DNA of 6,663 nt, taken from Bacillota bacterium. GTDB taxonomy: Bacteria > Bacillota_E > Sulfobacillia > Sulfobacillales > Sulfobacillaceae. This document shows positions 1 to 5,640 of this stretch, one piece after another. How positions within the stretch are numbered: the stretch's first letter is position 1; every line of letters begins with the position of its first letter. Both the position numbers and the translations under genes were made by a program. The stretch spans positions 1 to 6,663 of the forward strand of contig JAKAAS010000101.1 of assembly GCA_021802225.1 (NCBI GenBank), written 5' to 3'. The notes beneath the pieces are model-generated. The model made no database searches. It saw only the letters and a program-made list of their open reading frames with translations, and was not told the DNA's origin.

Positions 1-729
1 CGCGCGAAGCGATGCAGCCCGGATAATTCGGCCCGCCGCCGCTTGGGTGCTCAGTGTCGAGGGAGCGGTAACCGTCCACTCCACGGTGCCGCTTAAGAAG
101 GCGGAGATCCCCACCAGCACGGCGCCAGGCACCTGCGCCTGCGCGGCGCCCACGGCCTGGGTGAGGGCACTGCGCACGCAAGCTGGGTCTTCCCCCGCGG
201 CCTGCGGTATGGTGACAGTGACGCTGACCAGCCCGCGGCTGTGGTTTTTGACCTCTAAGATCAGGCGGTTGGGGACAATAACCGTCTCCCCGGAGAGCCC
301 TGTCAACCGGGTAATGCGGATGCCCACTTCCTGCACGGTGCCTGACAGAGCTAGCGCAGGAAATGTCACCTGGTCGCCCACCCCAAACTGGTCCTCATAG
401 AGCAGAAATATCCCGGTCACAACGTCCTGCACCAGACCTTGCGCACCAAAACTGATGGCCAAGCCCAGGATGCCCGCCCCGGCAATCAGGGACGTGGTCT
501 GAATCTGAAACCGCCCCAAAATCATGACGAGGACAAAGAAGTCGGTAAGGTACCGCACCACCGATGTGAGCAGGCGGGTGATTGTCGTTTTGCGCTGGCT
601 GTTTCGCGCTCCCCGGCCGGTTTCCATACGCTTGAAAATCCGGCCCATCACGCGCAGGAAAATGCTGGCAGCCAGGATAATTGCCGCTGATTCGGCGGCA
701 TCCCACAACAGATGAGGAGGCCAGTGCAT
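1..729 (-). CDS. MscS-family small-conductance mechanosensitive channel (3' part cut by window edge)
   Basis: Channel of the MscS family in the cytoplasmic membrane, expected to open under membrane tension and release solutes on hypo-osmotic shock. 243 codons are visible with no stop before the window edge, so the C-terminus is missing. Hydrophobic segments lie at about residues 12-27, 58-75 and 80-112. The last is the pore helix plus the start of the beta domain, with the family signature GLAISFGAQGLVQD (89-102), then GIFLLYEDQFGVGD (106-119) and the beta-domain motif ETVIVPNRLI (148-157). Three predicted helices make it a minimal MscS (YkuT/YggB type). The ATG at 729 shares one base with the TGA of the upstream CvpA gene (TGATG), and a GGGAGGG stretch about 11 nt upstream can serve as ribosome binding site. 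It is the last visible gene of the five-gene minus-strand operon. Family assignment is secure; ion selectivity cannot be read. Confidence 0.93.
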   Translation of the reverse strand, partial: MHWPPHLLWDAAESAAIILAASIFLRVMGRIFKRMETGRGARNSQRKTTITRLLTSVVRYLTDFFVLVMILGRFQIQTTSLIAGAGILGLAISFGAQGLVQDVVTGIFLLYEDQFGVGDQVTFPALALSGTVQEVGIRITRLTGLSGETVIVPNRLILEVKNHSRGLVSVTVTIPQAAGEDPACVRSALTQAVGAAQAQVPGAVLVGISAFLSGTVEWTVTAPSTLSTQAAAGRIIRAASLRA

Positions 730-1295
730 CAGAGGAATGTCCCTCCCGGCAGCTTGGCGAGATGTCCAAACCACCCCATCAGGACCATCACCAGCTGGTC
801 GTGCCGCAGGTGCTGTGTCACCGCACTATGGTGGAAGACGGGCAGGGCGAAGAGCAAAGTAATCACCAGTCCGATCAACACCCCATGTTCAGCGAGTCCG
901 GCAGCGGCCCCTCCCGCTTTATTGAGAAATCCGGTGACCCGCAGGGTCTTTACGAGGCGGGTGAGGAATTCTCCCACCAGCCGCCCCAGAAATTCCACCG
1001 CCCCCACAATAATCAAGAACACCAGCAACGCAATAAGGGTGTGAATGAGGTCGTCAGCCTGCAGCGTGTACCCTGGTACGCTGGCAGCAGGTCCGGGCAG
1101 GATCCGGCGAGCCCACTTGGTGATTGGCAGGGCCGCCATAAGAGATTGAGTCAGCCCCGCCTGGTACTGGGCTGCGATGATAATGCCTGTAATATAGCCG
1201 GCGAGACTGAATAATACCGTAATGAGCCCCCGCCGGATCCCGCTTACCGCACCAATTGCGATGTACAGCAGGATGACAATATCTACCCAGCGCAT
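729..1295 (-). CDS. CvpA family membrane protein
   Basis: Integral membrane protein of the CvpA (colicin V production) family, 188 aa; the molecular role of the family is not settled. Predicted membrane helices lie at about residues 4-19, 25-43, 84-104 and 136-152. The N-terminal pattern MRWVDIVILL..IGAVSGIRRGLI (an early Asp, then G-x-x-R-R-G) and the later LNKAGGAAAGLAEHGVLIG (124-142) match the family's D...G..rG and lN...G...G....g motifs. Reading upstream, the same frame stays open to 1733, but the extra residues are hydrophilic and overlap the preceding gene. A clear GAAGGGGG ribosome site 7 nt before the ATG at 1295 fixes the start here. It follows the 120-aa membrane gene after 23 nt, and its stop overlaps the mscS start by one base, so CvpA and MscS are probably translationally coupled. 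Confidence 0.88.
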   Translation of the reverse strand: MRWVDIVILLYIAIGAVSGIRRGLITVLFSLAGYITGIIIAAQYQAGLTQSLMAALPITKWARRILPGPAASVPGYTLQADDLIHTLIALLVFLIIVGAVEFLGRLVGEFLTRLVKTLRVTGFLNKAGGAAAGLAEHGVLIGLVITLLFALPVFHHSAVTQHLRHDQLVMVLMGWFGHLAKLPGGTFL

Positions 1296-1302
1296 TTGGC
1301 AT

Positions 1303-1310
1303 CCCCCTTC
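1303..1310 (-). promoter_or_regulatory. Ribosome binding site that fixes the CvpA start
   Basis: GAAGGGGG on the minus strand, 7 nt before the ATG at 1295. It supports a 188-aa CvpA protein instead of the 334-aa open frame that begins at 1733. The transporter gene upstream uses a similar AAAAGGGGG site. Confidence 0.7.
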
Positions 1311-1318
1311 CAATAGTG

Positions 1319-1681
1319 TTAGAGACGCCGGTGGGAATGTGGCCAAACCATCAGGCCGTACGCGGCGAGCAGGGCCAGCAGCGACGGGTCCACGATTCCC
1401 CCGCCCTGCGCGAGCGCGAGCCTTTCGGCAATCCATGCCGCGCCTCCCGCAGCCGTGCCAATGAGCACATCCTGCCCTGCCATCCACCCTGTCCTGGCGC
1501 CCCACAGCACGAGTCCGGACTGGGCTGCGGCCGCGGCCAGCAGGAATGTCCCAAAATAGGTCACCACTTCCGGCCAGGAACTTGGTGCATTTTGTCGCCA
1601 CAGGCTCAGCACAACCACCGGGAGCACGACGGAGACCATAATCCCGAGGACCTTGGCTCCCCAGAAACGTTTCCCACGCAT
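1319..1681 (-). CDS. Small multi-spanning membrane protein of unknown function (120 aa)
   Basis: I do not recognise a family. The protein is very hydrophobic, with four likely membrane segments at about residues 10-27, 40-60, 69-86 and 95-112. It has a basic N-terminus (MRGKRFWGAK) and a basic C-terminal tail (HSHRRL), so both ends are probably cytoplasmic. The ATG at 1681 shares one base with the TAA of the TPR gene upstream (TAATG), a classic coupled start; only a weak GGGG lies about 9 nt upstream, so translation probably depends on that coupling. It sits in the middle of an operon of membrane proteins and may be a partner of the TPR or CvpA protein, but that is inference from position only. 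The opposite strand also has open frames here; the tight junctions and membrane-protein composition favour this one. Confidence 0.72.
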   Translation of the reverse strand: MRGKRFWGAKVLGIMVSVVLPVVVLSLWRQNAPSSWPEVVTYFGTFLLAAAAAQSGLVLWGARTGWMAGQDVLIGTAAGGAAWIAERLALAQGGGIVDPSLLALLAAYGLMVWPHSHRRL

Positions 1682-2289
1682 TATAGTTTACCCCGCGTGA
1701 AAAGCCACCAAGCGAGGAGAAGGGCCGCCGCAATCCACAGCCACTGCCTAGACCACACGACCCTGTGCTTGGCCGGCGGAGCGGCTACCGTGCCCTTTTG
1801 GGCCAGCTGGCGCTCCGCGCGATTCTTTTCATCCAATTTCCGGGTCTCCAGCCGTTGGGAGCGTTTCAGGTGCGACACCGATGCCCCAATGCGTCCCTGC
1901 CGGCGGTAGGCGATGGCGAGATTTCGGTGCGCCGGAGGATATTCGGGGTCGGCCTGCAAAGCCAGGCTATAGTGCTGGATGGCCTCCGTGACCTGGCCCC
2001 GCTCCAGATAGATGTTGCCCAGATTGGTCAGCGACGGCACATGCATGCGGTCCTTGGACAGCGCGAACAGGAAGTACTTTTCGGCGTTGTCCAGCTGTCC
2101 CGTTTCAGCGTAAACGACCCCAGCTTTGTTGTAGCCCTCCGGCCGCTCTGGGTACACATCCATTATTCGGTTGAAAATCTCCATAGCCTGTTCGCGTTCC
2201 CCGCCGTCCCATGCCTGGGTCCCCTGAATCAGCCACAACTGTCCCTGGCTGTCCCATGTCGGCGGTTCGGTACCCTGGTTATTACTCAC
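1681..2289 (-). CDS. TPR-repeat protein with C-terminal membrane anchor
   Basis: Tetratricopeptide-repeat protein of 202 aa, probably a protein-protein scaffold held at the inner face of the membrane. About four TPR units cover residues 17-150. The clearest are EGYNKAGVVYAETGQLDNAE (51-70, continuing to 84), then PSLTNLGNIYLERGQVTEAI (85-104, continuing to 118) and the unit starting AHRNLAIAYRRQGRIG (120-135). A charged linker (about 141-180) leads to a tryptophan-rich hydrophobic segment (183-197) and a short basic end, RGKL. There is no N-terminal signal, so this is a tail-anchored topology. The start is GTG at 2289: an in-frame TGA, which is the stop of the transporter gene, lies only 6 nt upstream, and an AAGGAGAG site lies about 11 nt before the GTG. 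Its stop overlaps the start of the next gene by one base. Partner and pathway are not visible. Confidence 0.88.
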   Translation of the reverse strand: MSNNQGTEPPTWDSQGQLWLIQGTQAWDGGEREQAMEIFNRIMDVYPERPEGYNKAGVVYAETGQLDNAEKYFLFALSKDRMHVPSLTNLGNIYLERGQVTEAIQHYSLALQADPEYPPAHRNLAIAYRRQGRIGASVSHLKRSQRLETRKLDEKNRAERQLAQKGTVAAPPAKHRVVWSRQWLWIAAALLLAWWLFTRGKL

Positions 2290-2295
2290 GGCGGT

Positions 2296-3273
2296 TCATT
2301 CTCTCCTTGTGGGTGTGATGAATAGCGGCAGCCACAACAGCACCGCTAGTGACCCCATCACCGGATACAGTAATCCCACTAAGGTTTTAAAGCTTAGAGG
2401 GGTTAAGAAAATTGTCAACAACAACCACCACAGCCGGGGTTTTCCAAACCGCTGGCCGAGGGCGAATGCTCCGCCAATGCCTGTCGTCATCAGGGCCAGC
2501 CACAAGCTGGCCGCGAAGAGGGCGCCCAGCCCGGCGTGTATGCTGTGGGCCGCCGCAAGCATGGGCAAGTCCCCAATCTGGGGCAAGCGCAGCAAGACAC
2601 TGTGCTCCGCGAAGGCCAGGAGCCCCAAGAGACCGGCCGCTATTCCGGCAGCCCGCCACGTGGCCCGCCCGGACGGCAAGCGCGGGCCCAAGGCCAACAG
2701 GACCATCACGGCTGTAAAAAGATTATACGATACATAAAGCACCGCTGACAAAGCCCATGGCGATGACACACTTAGGTGCGGCAGCACCTGGGGGCGGGCA
2801 GGGTAGAAGAGGGCAACACTGAGGGTGACGAGAATGAGATAGGGAACGACGGCCGAATTGGCGGCCGTCACCGCCCGCCCGCCGCGGGTGGCAATTCCCA
2901 CAACCAGTACTAGAGTCAGCAGCTTGCCGGCTAGGGGCGCAATCCCAAAATAACTGAGAGCCGCGCCGCCGCCAGCGACCACCACGACGATGCCAATGGC
3001 GAGGAAAGCGGCCGTCAGGCCCTCGCCCACAGCAGCAGCCCACGGGGGATAAGCAGAGGCCAACAGCGCGCCGAACTCCCGGGTACCGCCTCTCCCCCTT
3101 TCCAAAGCCAGCCTCCCGATGACCATGAATCCCAGACAGGCCAACGCGATGCCCCATCCTCCCCAATAGCCGAACCGGCTGAAAAACTGCCAAATTTCCT
3201 GTCCGCTGGCAAAACCCGCACCGATAACCGTGCCAGTATAAGCCATTGCAACCGCTGCCGATGTGGAGCGCAT
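2296..3273 (-). CDS. YkvI-family membrane transporter-like protein
   Basis: Multi-spanning protein (325 aa, about 10 hydrophobic segments) resembling the YkvI family, which belongs to the broad LeuT/APC-type transporters; no substrate is established for it. The N-terminal signature YTGTVIGAGFASGQEIWQFF (12-31), with its broken-helix glycines, is the family hallmark and the likely substrate/ion site. YVSYN (180-184) is a second conserved element, and AEHSVLLRLPQIGDLPML (222-239) lies in a loop region. Length is slightly below the usual roughly 340-360 residues. The ATG at 3273 is preceded by AAAAGGGGG with a 6-nt spacer. It is the first gene of the minus-strand operon, divergent from yyaC; its stop lies 6 nt in frame before the GTG of the TPR gene. 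I found no convincing sigma-A promoter or riboswitch in the short upstream gap. Confidence 0.87.
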   Translation of the reverse strand: MRSTSAAVAMAYTGTVIGAGFASGQEIWQFFSRFGYWGGWGIALACLGFMVIGRLALERGRGGTREFGALLASAYPPWAAAVGEGLTAAFLAIGIVVVVAGGGAALSYFGIAPLAGKLLTLVLVVGIATRGGRAVTAANSAVVPYLILVTLSVALFYPARPQVLPHLSVSSPWALSAVLYVSYNLFTAVMVLLALGPRLPSGRATWRAAGIAAGLLGLLAFAEHSVLLRLPQIGDLPMLAAAHSIHAGLGALFAASLWLALMTTGIGGAFALGQRFGKPRLWWLLLTIFLTPLSFKTLVGLLYPVMGSLAVLLWLPLFITPTRRE

Positions 3274-3290
3274 GGATTTCCCCCTTTTCA

Positions 3291-3320
3291 GTACATCTAT
3301 GTGGCGAGTTGGATAAAATA
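3291..3320 (+). promoter_or_regulatory. Candidate sigma-F (forespore) promoter of yyaC
   Basis: GTACA at 3291-3295, a 15-nt spacer, then GGATAAAATA at 3311-3320. The downstream element fits the forespore sigma-F -10 pattern GGnnAnAnTR at every defined position. The upstream element fits GYWTA at four of five. Spacing is as expected. Transcription would start near 3326-3328, just before the GGGGGG ribosome site at 3335. This is a match by eye; sigma-F and sigma-G consensus sequences overlap, so forespore control is more certain than which factor. Confidence 0.55.
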
Positions 3321-3334
3321 GTCATAACAGATAT

Positions 3335-3340
3335 GGGGGG
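3335..3340 (+). promoter_or_regulatory. Ribosome binding site of yyaC
   Basis: A run of six G lies 4 nt before GTG (3345) and 7 nt before TTG (3348). G-rich sites with similar spacing precede the YkvI, CvpA and DUF4446 genes, so this is probably the local Shine-Dalgarno style. It argues against the in-frame ATG at 3333, which has no upstream site. Confidence 0.55.
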
Positions 3341-3344
3341 AACC

Positions 3345-3911
3345 GTGTTGGCAGATACAGCGGGAGTCAACCGCACCGGCGGGTATGCAGATAAGCGCAT
3401 TCAATATGATGCGCCAGGGGCGGTACTAGAGTTGAGTGGAGCGCTGAAGTGGCTCTGGCGCCGCGAAGGAATTCCCGAGGTCATTGTGTGCATTGGGACG
3501 GACCGGTCGACCGGTGACGCGCTGGGCCCTGTGGTGGGCACCAATCTGAGTCTGGCTCGGCTTCACCCGATCCGGATTCTGGGAACCCTAGAGGAGCCGG
3601 TGCACGCAGCCAACTTGGCAGATGTGATCCGCTCCTATCCCTCCCTCCTGACCAGCCGGGTGCTGGCCATTGATGCGTCTTTGGGGAAGCTGACGGATGT
3701 GGGCAACATCACCGCCAGTTTCGGTCCCCTCCGGCCTGGCGCCGGGGTCAACAAGCAGCTGCCCGCCGTGGGCCGCTATCACTTGACGGGTACGGTCAAC
3801 GTGGGAGGATTTATGGAGTTTTTTGTCTTGCAGAACACCCGCCTGAACCTTGTCATGAAAATGGCCTCATGCATATCCGAGGCGTTTGTGCATAGTTTGG
3901 GGTTAGGATAG
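3345..3911 (+). CDS. yyaC: Sporulation protein YyaC (DUF1256, germination-protease-like fold)
   Basis: YyaC-family protein found in spore formers and related in fold to the spore germination protease Gpr; its reaction is not established. With GTG 3345 as start it is 188 aa, close to the roughly 200 of the family. Core motifs are VIVCIGTDRSTGDALGPVVG (46-65), holding the acidic residues that align with the Gpr-like site, then LGTLEEPVHAANL (79-91), VLAIDASLG (106-114) and the C-terminal GTVNVGGFMEFFVLQNTRL (149-167). The frame is open back to an ATG at 3246, but that would overlap the divergent transporter gene and lie upstream of the likely promoter. ATG 3333 lies almost at the predicted transcript start, so GTG 3345 or TTG 3348 is preferred. 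It is a single plus-strand gene between two minus-strand operons, adjacent to the parAB unit as in Bacillus. Probably forespore-specific. Confidence 0.92.
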   Translation: MLADTAGVNRTGGYADKRIQYDAPGAVLELSGALKWLWRREGIPEVIVCIGTDRSTGDALGPVVGTNLSLARLHPIRILGTLEEPVHAANLADVIRSYPSLLTSRVLAIDASLGKLTDVGNITASFGPLRPGAGVNKQLPAVGRYHLTGTVNVGGFMEFFVLQNTRLNLVMKMASCISEAFVHSLGLG

Positions 3912-4241
3912 GATTTCGGGCTGTCCAGCCAATAGAATTTTTGGAACACCCGGCACACCGGGTGGATAGGTGCCGTTCGGCATTCGGCGGTTCACTGCCA
4001 GCGCAGACAGGCTATTGCATACAGCAGAGGAGCTGACAAACCCCTGGCGCACGCCATTCGGGAAGCCCCAAAGCGGATCCGCTTCCAGTGGGTCCAGATG
4101 ATAACCTGAAAGCGGTAGCGGATCCCACGAAGCGGGTGGAGGCCATGCACTCCCGTCGTCCAGCCAGATGCTTGACGACGGCTTCCTTCTGATTGTTCCG
4201 CGCGGTGGATACTTTTGCCTTAGGCTAACGGTTGCGGTCAT
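3903..4241 (-). CDS. Doubtful small ORF, 112 aa, unknown
   Basis: An open frame between convergent genes. The product is proline- and tryptophan-rich (for example WLDDGSAWPPPASWDPLPL at 26-44 and YPPGVPGVPK near the C-terminus), with no membrane helix, signal peptide or family I recognise. The ATG has no clear ribosome site, only ATGGGCG immediately upstream, and a TAA in frame 21 nt upstream excludes a longer start. Its last 9 nt overlap the end of yyaC tail to tail. Third codon positions are mixed, without the strong bias expected of a conserved gene here. It may be a lineage-specific small protein, a decayed gene or chance. Kept because it fills an otherwise empty stretch. Confidence 0.25.
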   Translation of the reverse strand: MTATVSLRQKYPPRGTIRRKPSSSIWLDDGSAWPPPASWDPLPLSGYHLDPLEADPLWGFPNGVRQGFVSSSAVCNSLSALAVNRRMPNGTYPPGVPGVPKILLAGQPEILS

Positions 4242-4288
4242 CGCCCATTCAGCGCTTTCAGCTTAAAACACATGCTGGGGGACGCACG
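3912..4288. other. Gap between yyaC and the parAB-unit terminator, rich in inverted repeats
   Basis: With the terminator and its flank, about 420 nt lack a secure gene. Visible structures are: a 7-bp perfect hairpin CACCCGG-CACA-CCGGGTG at 3947-3964; a 14-bp palindrome AAGCGGATCCGCTT at 4071-4084; a stem CCGTCGTC (4153-4160) / GACGACGG (4174-4181) with a further inner AGC/GCT pairing; and a distant 9-bp inverted repeat CTGAAAGCG (4106-4114) / CGCTTTCAG (4253-4261). None is followed by a T tract. One doubtful minus-strand ORF (3903-4241) covers most of it. I recognise no known RNA family. Confidence 0.5.
3947..3964 (+). repeat. Perfect hairpin 36 nt after yyaC, possible weak terminator
   Basis: Inverted repeat CACCCGG, 4-nt loop, CCGGGTG. 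On the plus strand it would form a GC-rich 7-bp stem shortly after the yyaC stop, but no T tract follows (GATAGG), so any terminator role is uncertain. The bidirectional hairpin at 4289-4318 may be the real end of the yyaC transcript. Confidence 0.35.
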
Positions 4289-4318
4289 AAAAAAAGCGCC
4301 CTTGTGGGGCGCTTTTTT
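4289..4318 (-). terminator. Strong intrinsic terminator, probably bidirectional
   Basis: GCGCCC (4296-4301) pairs with GGGCGC (4307-4312) around a 5-nt loop. The stem is extended by pairing of flanking A (4290-4295) and T (4313-4318) runs. Read on the minus strand, it lies 13 nt after the DUF4446 stop and ends in seven U, so it closes the parA-parB-DUF554-DUF4446 unit. Read on the plus strand it ends in six U and could also stop transcripts coming from yyaC. Confidence 0.9.
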
Positions 4319-4331
4319 GTGGCAACCTGAG

Positions 4332-4847
4332 TTAGCGGCTTTTGGGACCGTCTTCGTCTTGGGCCAGCCGCGTGGTCATGGCAAGGTCGATAGCCCGCTG
4401 CTCTTCCTGACTCAGAGCATAGCGGCTGCCGCGGGCCTTGACCGGCTTGGCGTATAGCCGCACTTCGTTGCGGCCCCACAAGCTGGTGAGGGCAATGCCA
4501 TCGCCCGTGTCATTGAGCAAGGCCAGGGAAAAAGATAGGTCGGCTCCTGTATCATCAAATGGGTTGAACCGCACCAACCCAAATTTATTGAGGGTCTGGG
4601 CTGTTTTCGCTTCCAGGCGCACGATCCGCTCATCAAACGCACCGGCCAGAGCGGAGGCAGTCTGAGCTGCCTCGTGGGTTTTAGCCATGGAGTCTTCTAA
4701 ATTCACTCCTCCGCCCCGCATCATGCGGACCAGCCGTTTTCTTAGGCGGGCGGCTGATGAAAGCGCCCAGATGGCCAGAACCACCGCAACGATAGCTACT
4801 CCGGCGCTGCCTAGCGCCAGCCACTGCAATGATAGATCAGATATCAT
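4332..4847 (-). CDS. DUF4446 family protein
   Basis: Protein of 171 aa with one N-terminal membrane helix (about residues 8-30) followed by a basic stretch (RLRKRLVRMMR, 34-44), a helical region with coiled-coil character (about 51-90) and the conserved DUF4446 block. The block contains VRFNPFDDTGADLSFSLALL (92-111), the GIALTSLWGR segment (117-126) and VRLYAKPVKARGSRYALSQEE (starting at 129). Function is unknown; the family recurs near parB in Firmicutes, which suggests but does not show a link with chromosome organisation or sporulation. The soluble part should face the cytoplasm. The ATG at 4847 follows the DUF554 stop by 16 nt, with a GGGGGA ribosome site that begins just after that stop. 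It is the last gene before the terminator. Family call is confident. Confidence 0.92.
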   Translation of the reverse strand: MISDLSLQWLALGSAGVAIVAVVLAIWALSSAARLRKRLVRMMRGGGVNLEDSMAKTHEAAQTASALAGAFDERIVRLEAKTAQTLNKFGLVRFNPFDDTGADLSFSLALLNDTGDGIALTSLWGRNEVRLYAKPVKARGSRYALSQEEQRAIDLAMTTRLAQDEDGPKSR

Positions 4848-4863
4848 TCCAAAAATCCCCCAA

Positions 4864-5565
4864 TCAGAGAAATTCGAGCCCGTGGCCTTTGAGCCACAGC
4901 AAAATTAGTGGAAATACCAAGGCGGGCAGCAAATTGCCGATCTTTATGGTGCCGTTGTCGAGAATGAAATTTATTCCAATGGCTGCAATCATAATGCCGC
5001 CGACAACGGTCACGTCAGTCAGCAAAACCCCTTTGAGCACCGCCGACAAATCTCCGGCCAGCAAAGACAGAATACCCTCGTAGAGAGCGGTCACAACCCC
5101 TGCAGCCATGACTCCCCATCCGGCAGCCGACGTGAGAATCACGGCGGTCGTTCCGTCGAGCACGGCCTTTGTGGCTAAAATGGTGAACTTCCCAGTCAGG
5201 CCATCCTGAAACGCGCCTAGAATGGCCATCGCTCCGACATTGAAAATAAGGGTGCCGGCGATAAAGCCTTTAGCAAACCCCGACTGGCCGACGCGGGATT
5301 CAGCCCAGACGCCAAATTGTTCGAGACGCCCGTCCAAGCGCAGAATGGAGCCAGTCCACGCCCCCAGCACCAGCGACAGCAGGGTATTGATAGGGTCAGG
5401 GAGGGGCCATGCCATTTTTAGGCCAATCAGCACCACAAACAGGCCAATGACTTTTAGGGCCTGTCCCCGGAACTCATGTCCGAGATGCTTGCCCCATAAC
5501 AACCCGATTAAAGATCCGGCAATAATTCCGATTCCATTGACTAATGCACCTAACTCATGTGGCAT
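4864..5565 (-). CDS. DUF554 family membrane protein
   Basis: Polytopic membrane protein of 233 aa in the DUF554 family (relatives named YdfK/YqgA); transport is often assumed but no substrate is known. About seven hydrophobic segments lie at roughly 6-24, 36-52, 58-76, 102-121, 143-165, 183-203 and 210-226. Family motifs are ALVNGIGIIAGSLIGLLWG (7-25), FIAGTLIFNVGAMAILGAFQ (101-120) and DGLTGKFTILATKAVLDGTT (121-140), with the paired D-G near K-x-x-x-D-G typical of the family. The start at 5565 is the only one matching the family N-terminus. Between this ATG and a good AAGGAAGGAG purine stretch lies a 16-bp palindrome (5566-5581), so initiation may depend on its folding or on the AAGGA within it. 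It lies 94 nt downstream of parB, the loosest junction of the unit. Confidence 0.92.
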   Translation of the reverse strand: MPHELGALVNGIGIIAGSLIGLLWGKHLGHEFRGQALKVIGLFVVLIGLKMAWPLPDPINTLLSLVLGAWTGSILRLDGRLEQFGVWAESRVGQSGFAKGFIAGTLIFNVGAMAILGAFQDGLTGKFTILATKAVLDGTTAVILTSAAGWGVMAAGVVTALYEGILSLLAGDLSAVLKGVLLTDVTVVGGIMIAAIGINFILDNGTIKIGNLLPALVFPLILLWLKGHGLEFL

Positions 5566-5581
5566 TGTTCCTTAAGGAACA
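5566..5581. repeat. Palindrome copy 1, abutting the DUF554 start codon
   Basis: TGTTCCTTAAGGAACA, a perfect 16-bp palindrome ending directly at the DUF554 ATG (minus strand). Copy 1 of three. It can be a protein-binding dyad in DNA, a hairpin in the mRNA with TTAA as loop, or both. It holds an AAGGA that could itself act as a ribosome site, although only 3 nt from the ATG. Confidence 0.9.
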
Positions 5582-5600
5582 CTCCTTCCTTGGTTCGCCG

Positions 5601-5620
5601 AATGTTCCTTAAGGAACATT
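5601..5620. repeat. Palindrome copy 2, 20-bp perfect
   Basis: AATGTTCCTTAAGGAACATT, the same 16-bp core as copy 1 with two more symmetric bases at each end. Its centre is 37 bp from that of copy 1 and 41 bp from that of copy 3. It lies in noncoding DNA between parB and DUF554. A lone half-site GTTCCTC follows at 5624-5630. Confidence 0.95.
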
Positions 5621-5640
5621 GCCGTTCCTCATTTTGATCA

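Noticed and set aside
681..1214. Plus-strand open frame of 177 codons
   Set aside because: Antisense to CvpA and the mscS start; low-complexity polar product with no motif.
729..1733. 334-aa reading of the CvpA frame starting at 1733
   Set aside because: The added N-terminal part is not hydrophobic or family-like, overlaps the whole 120-aa gene and part of the TPR gene, and a clear ribosome site supports the start at 1295.
1316..1909. Plus-strand open frame of 197 codons
   Set aside because: Antisense to the TPR and 120-aa genes; composition rich in R, P, H and S, typical of a shadow frame in GC-rich DNA.
2297..2299. ATG overlapping the transporter stop (ATGA) as start of the TPR gene
   Set aside because: It reads only five codons to a stop and is in another frame; the TPR frame begins at the GTG at 2289.
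1765..2325. Plus-strand open frame of 186 codons
   Set aside because: Antisense to the TPR gene, whose repeats are unmistakable; no family resemblance in the plus-strand product.
2656..2661. CACGTG, the centre of canonical parS
   Set aside because: The flanks lack the TGTT/AACA arms (the context is CCGC and GCCC), and it lies inside the transporter coding sequence; a chance hexamer.
3246..3344. Longer N-terminus of YyaC from ATG 3246 or ATG 3333
   Set aside because: 3246 lies inside the divergent transporter gene and upstream of the likely promoter; 3333 has no ribosome site and is almost at the predicted transcript start.
2723..3400. Minus-strand 225-codon frame overlapping the transporter
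   Set aside because: Alternate frame of the YkvI-type gene; rich in C, R, G and P, with no membrane pattern or family match.
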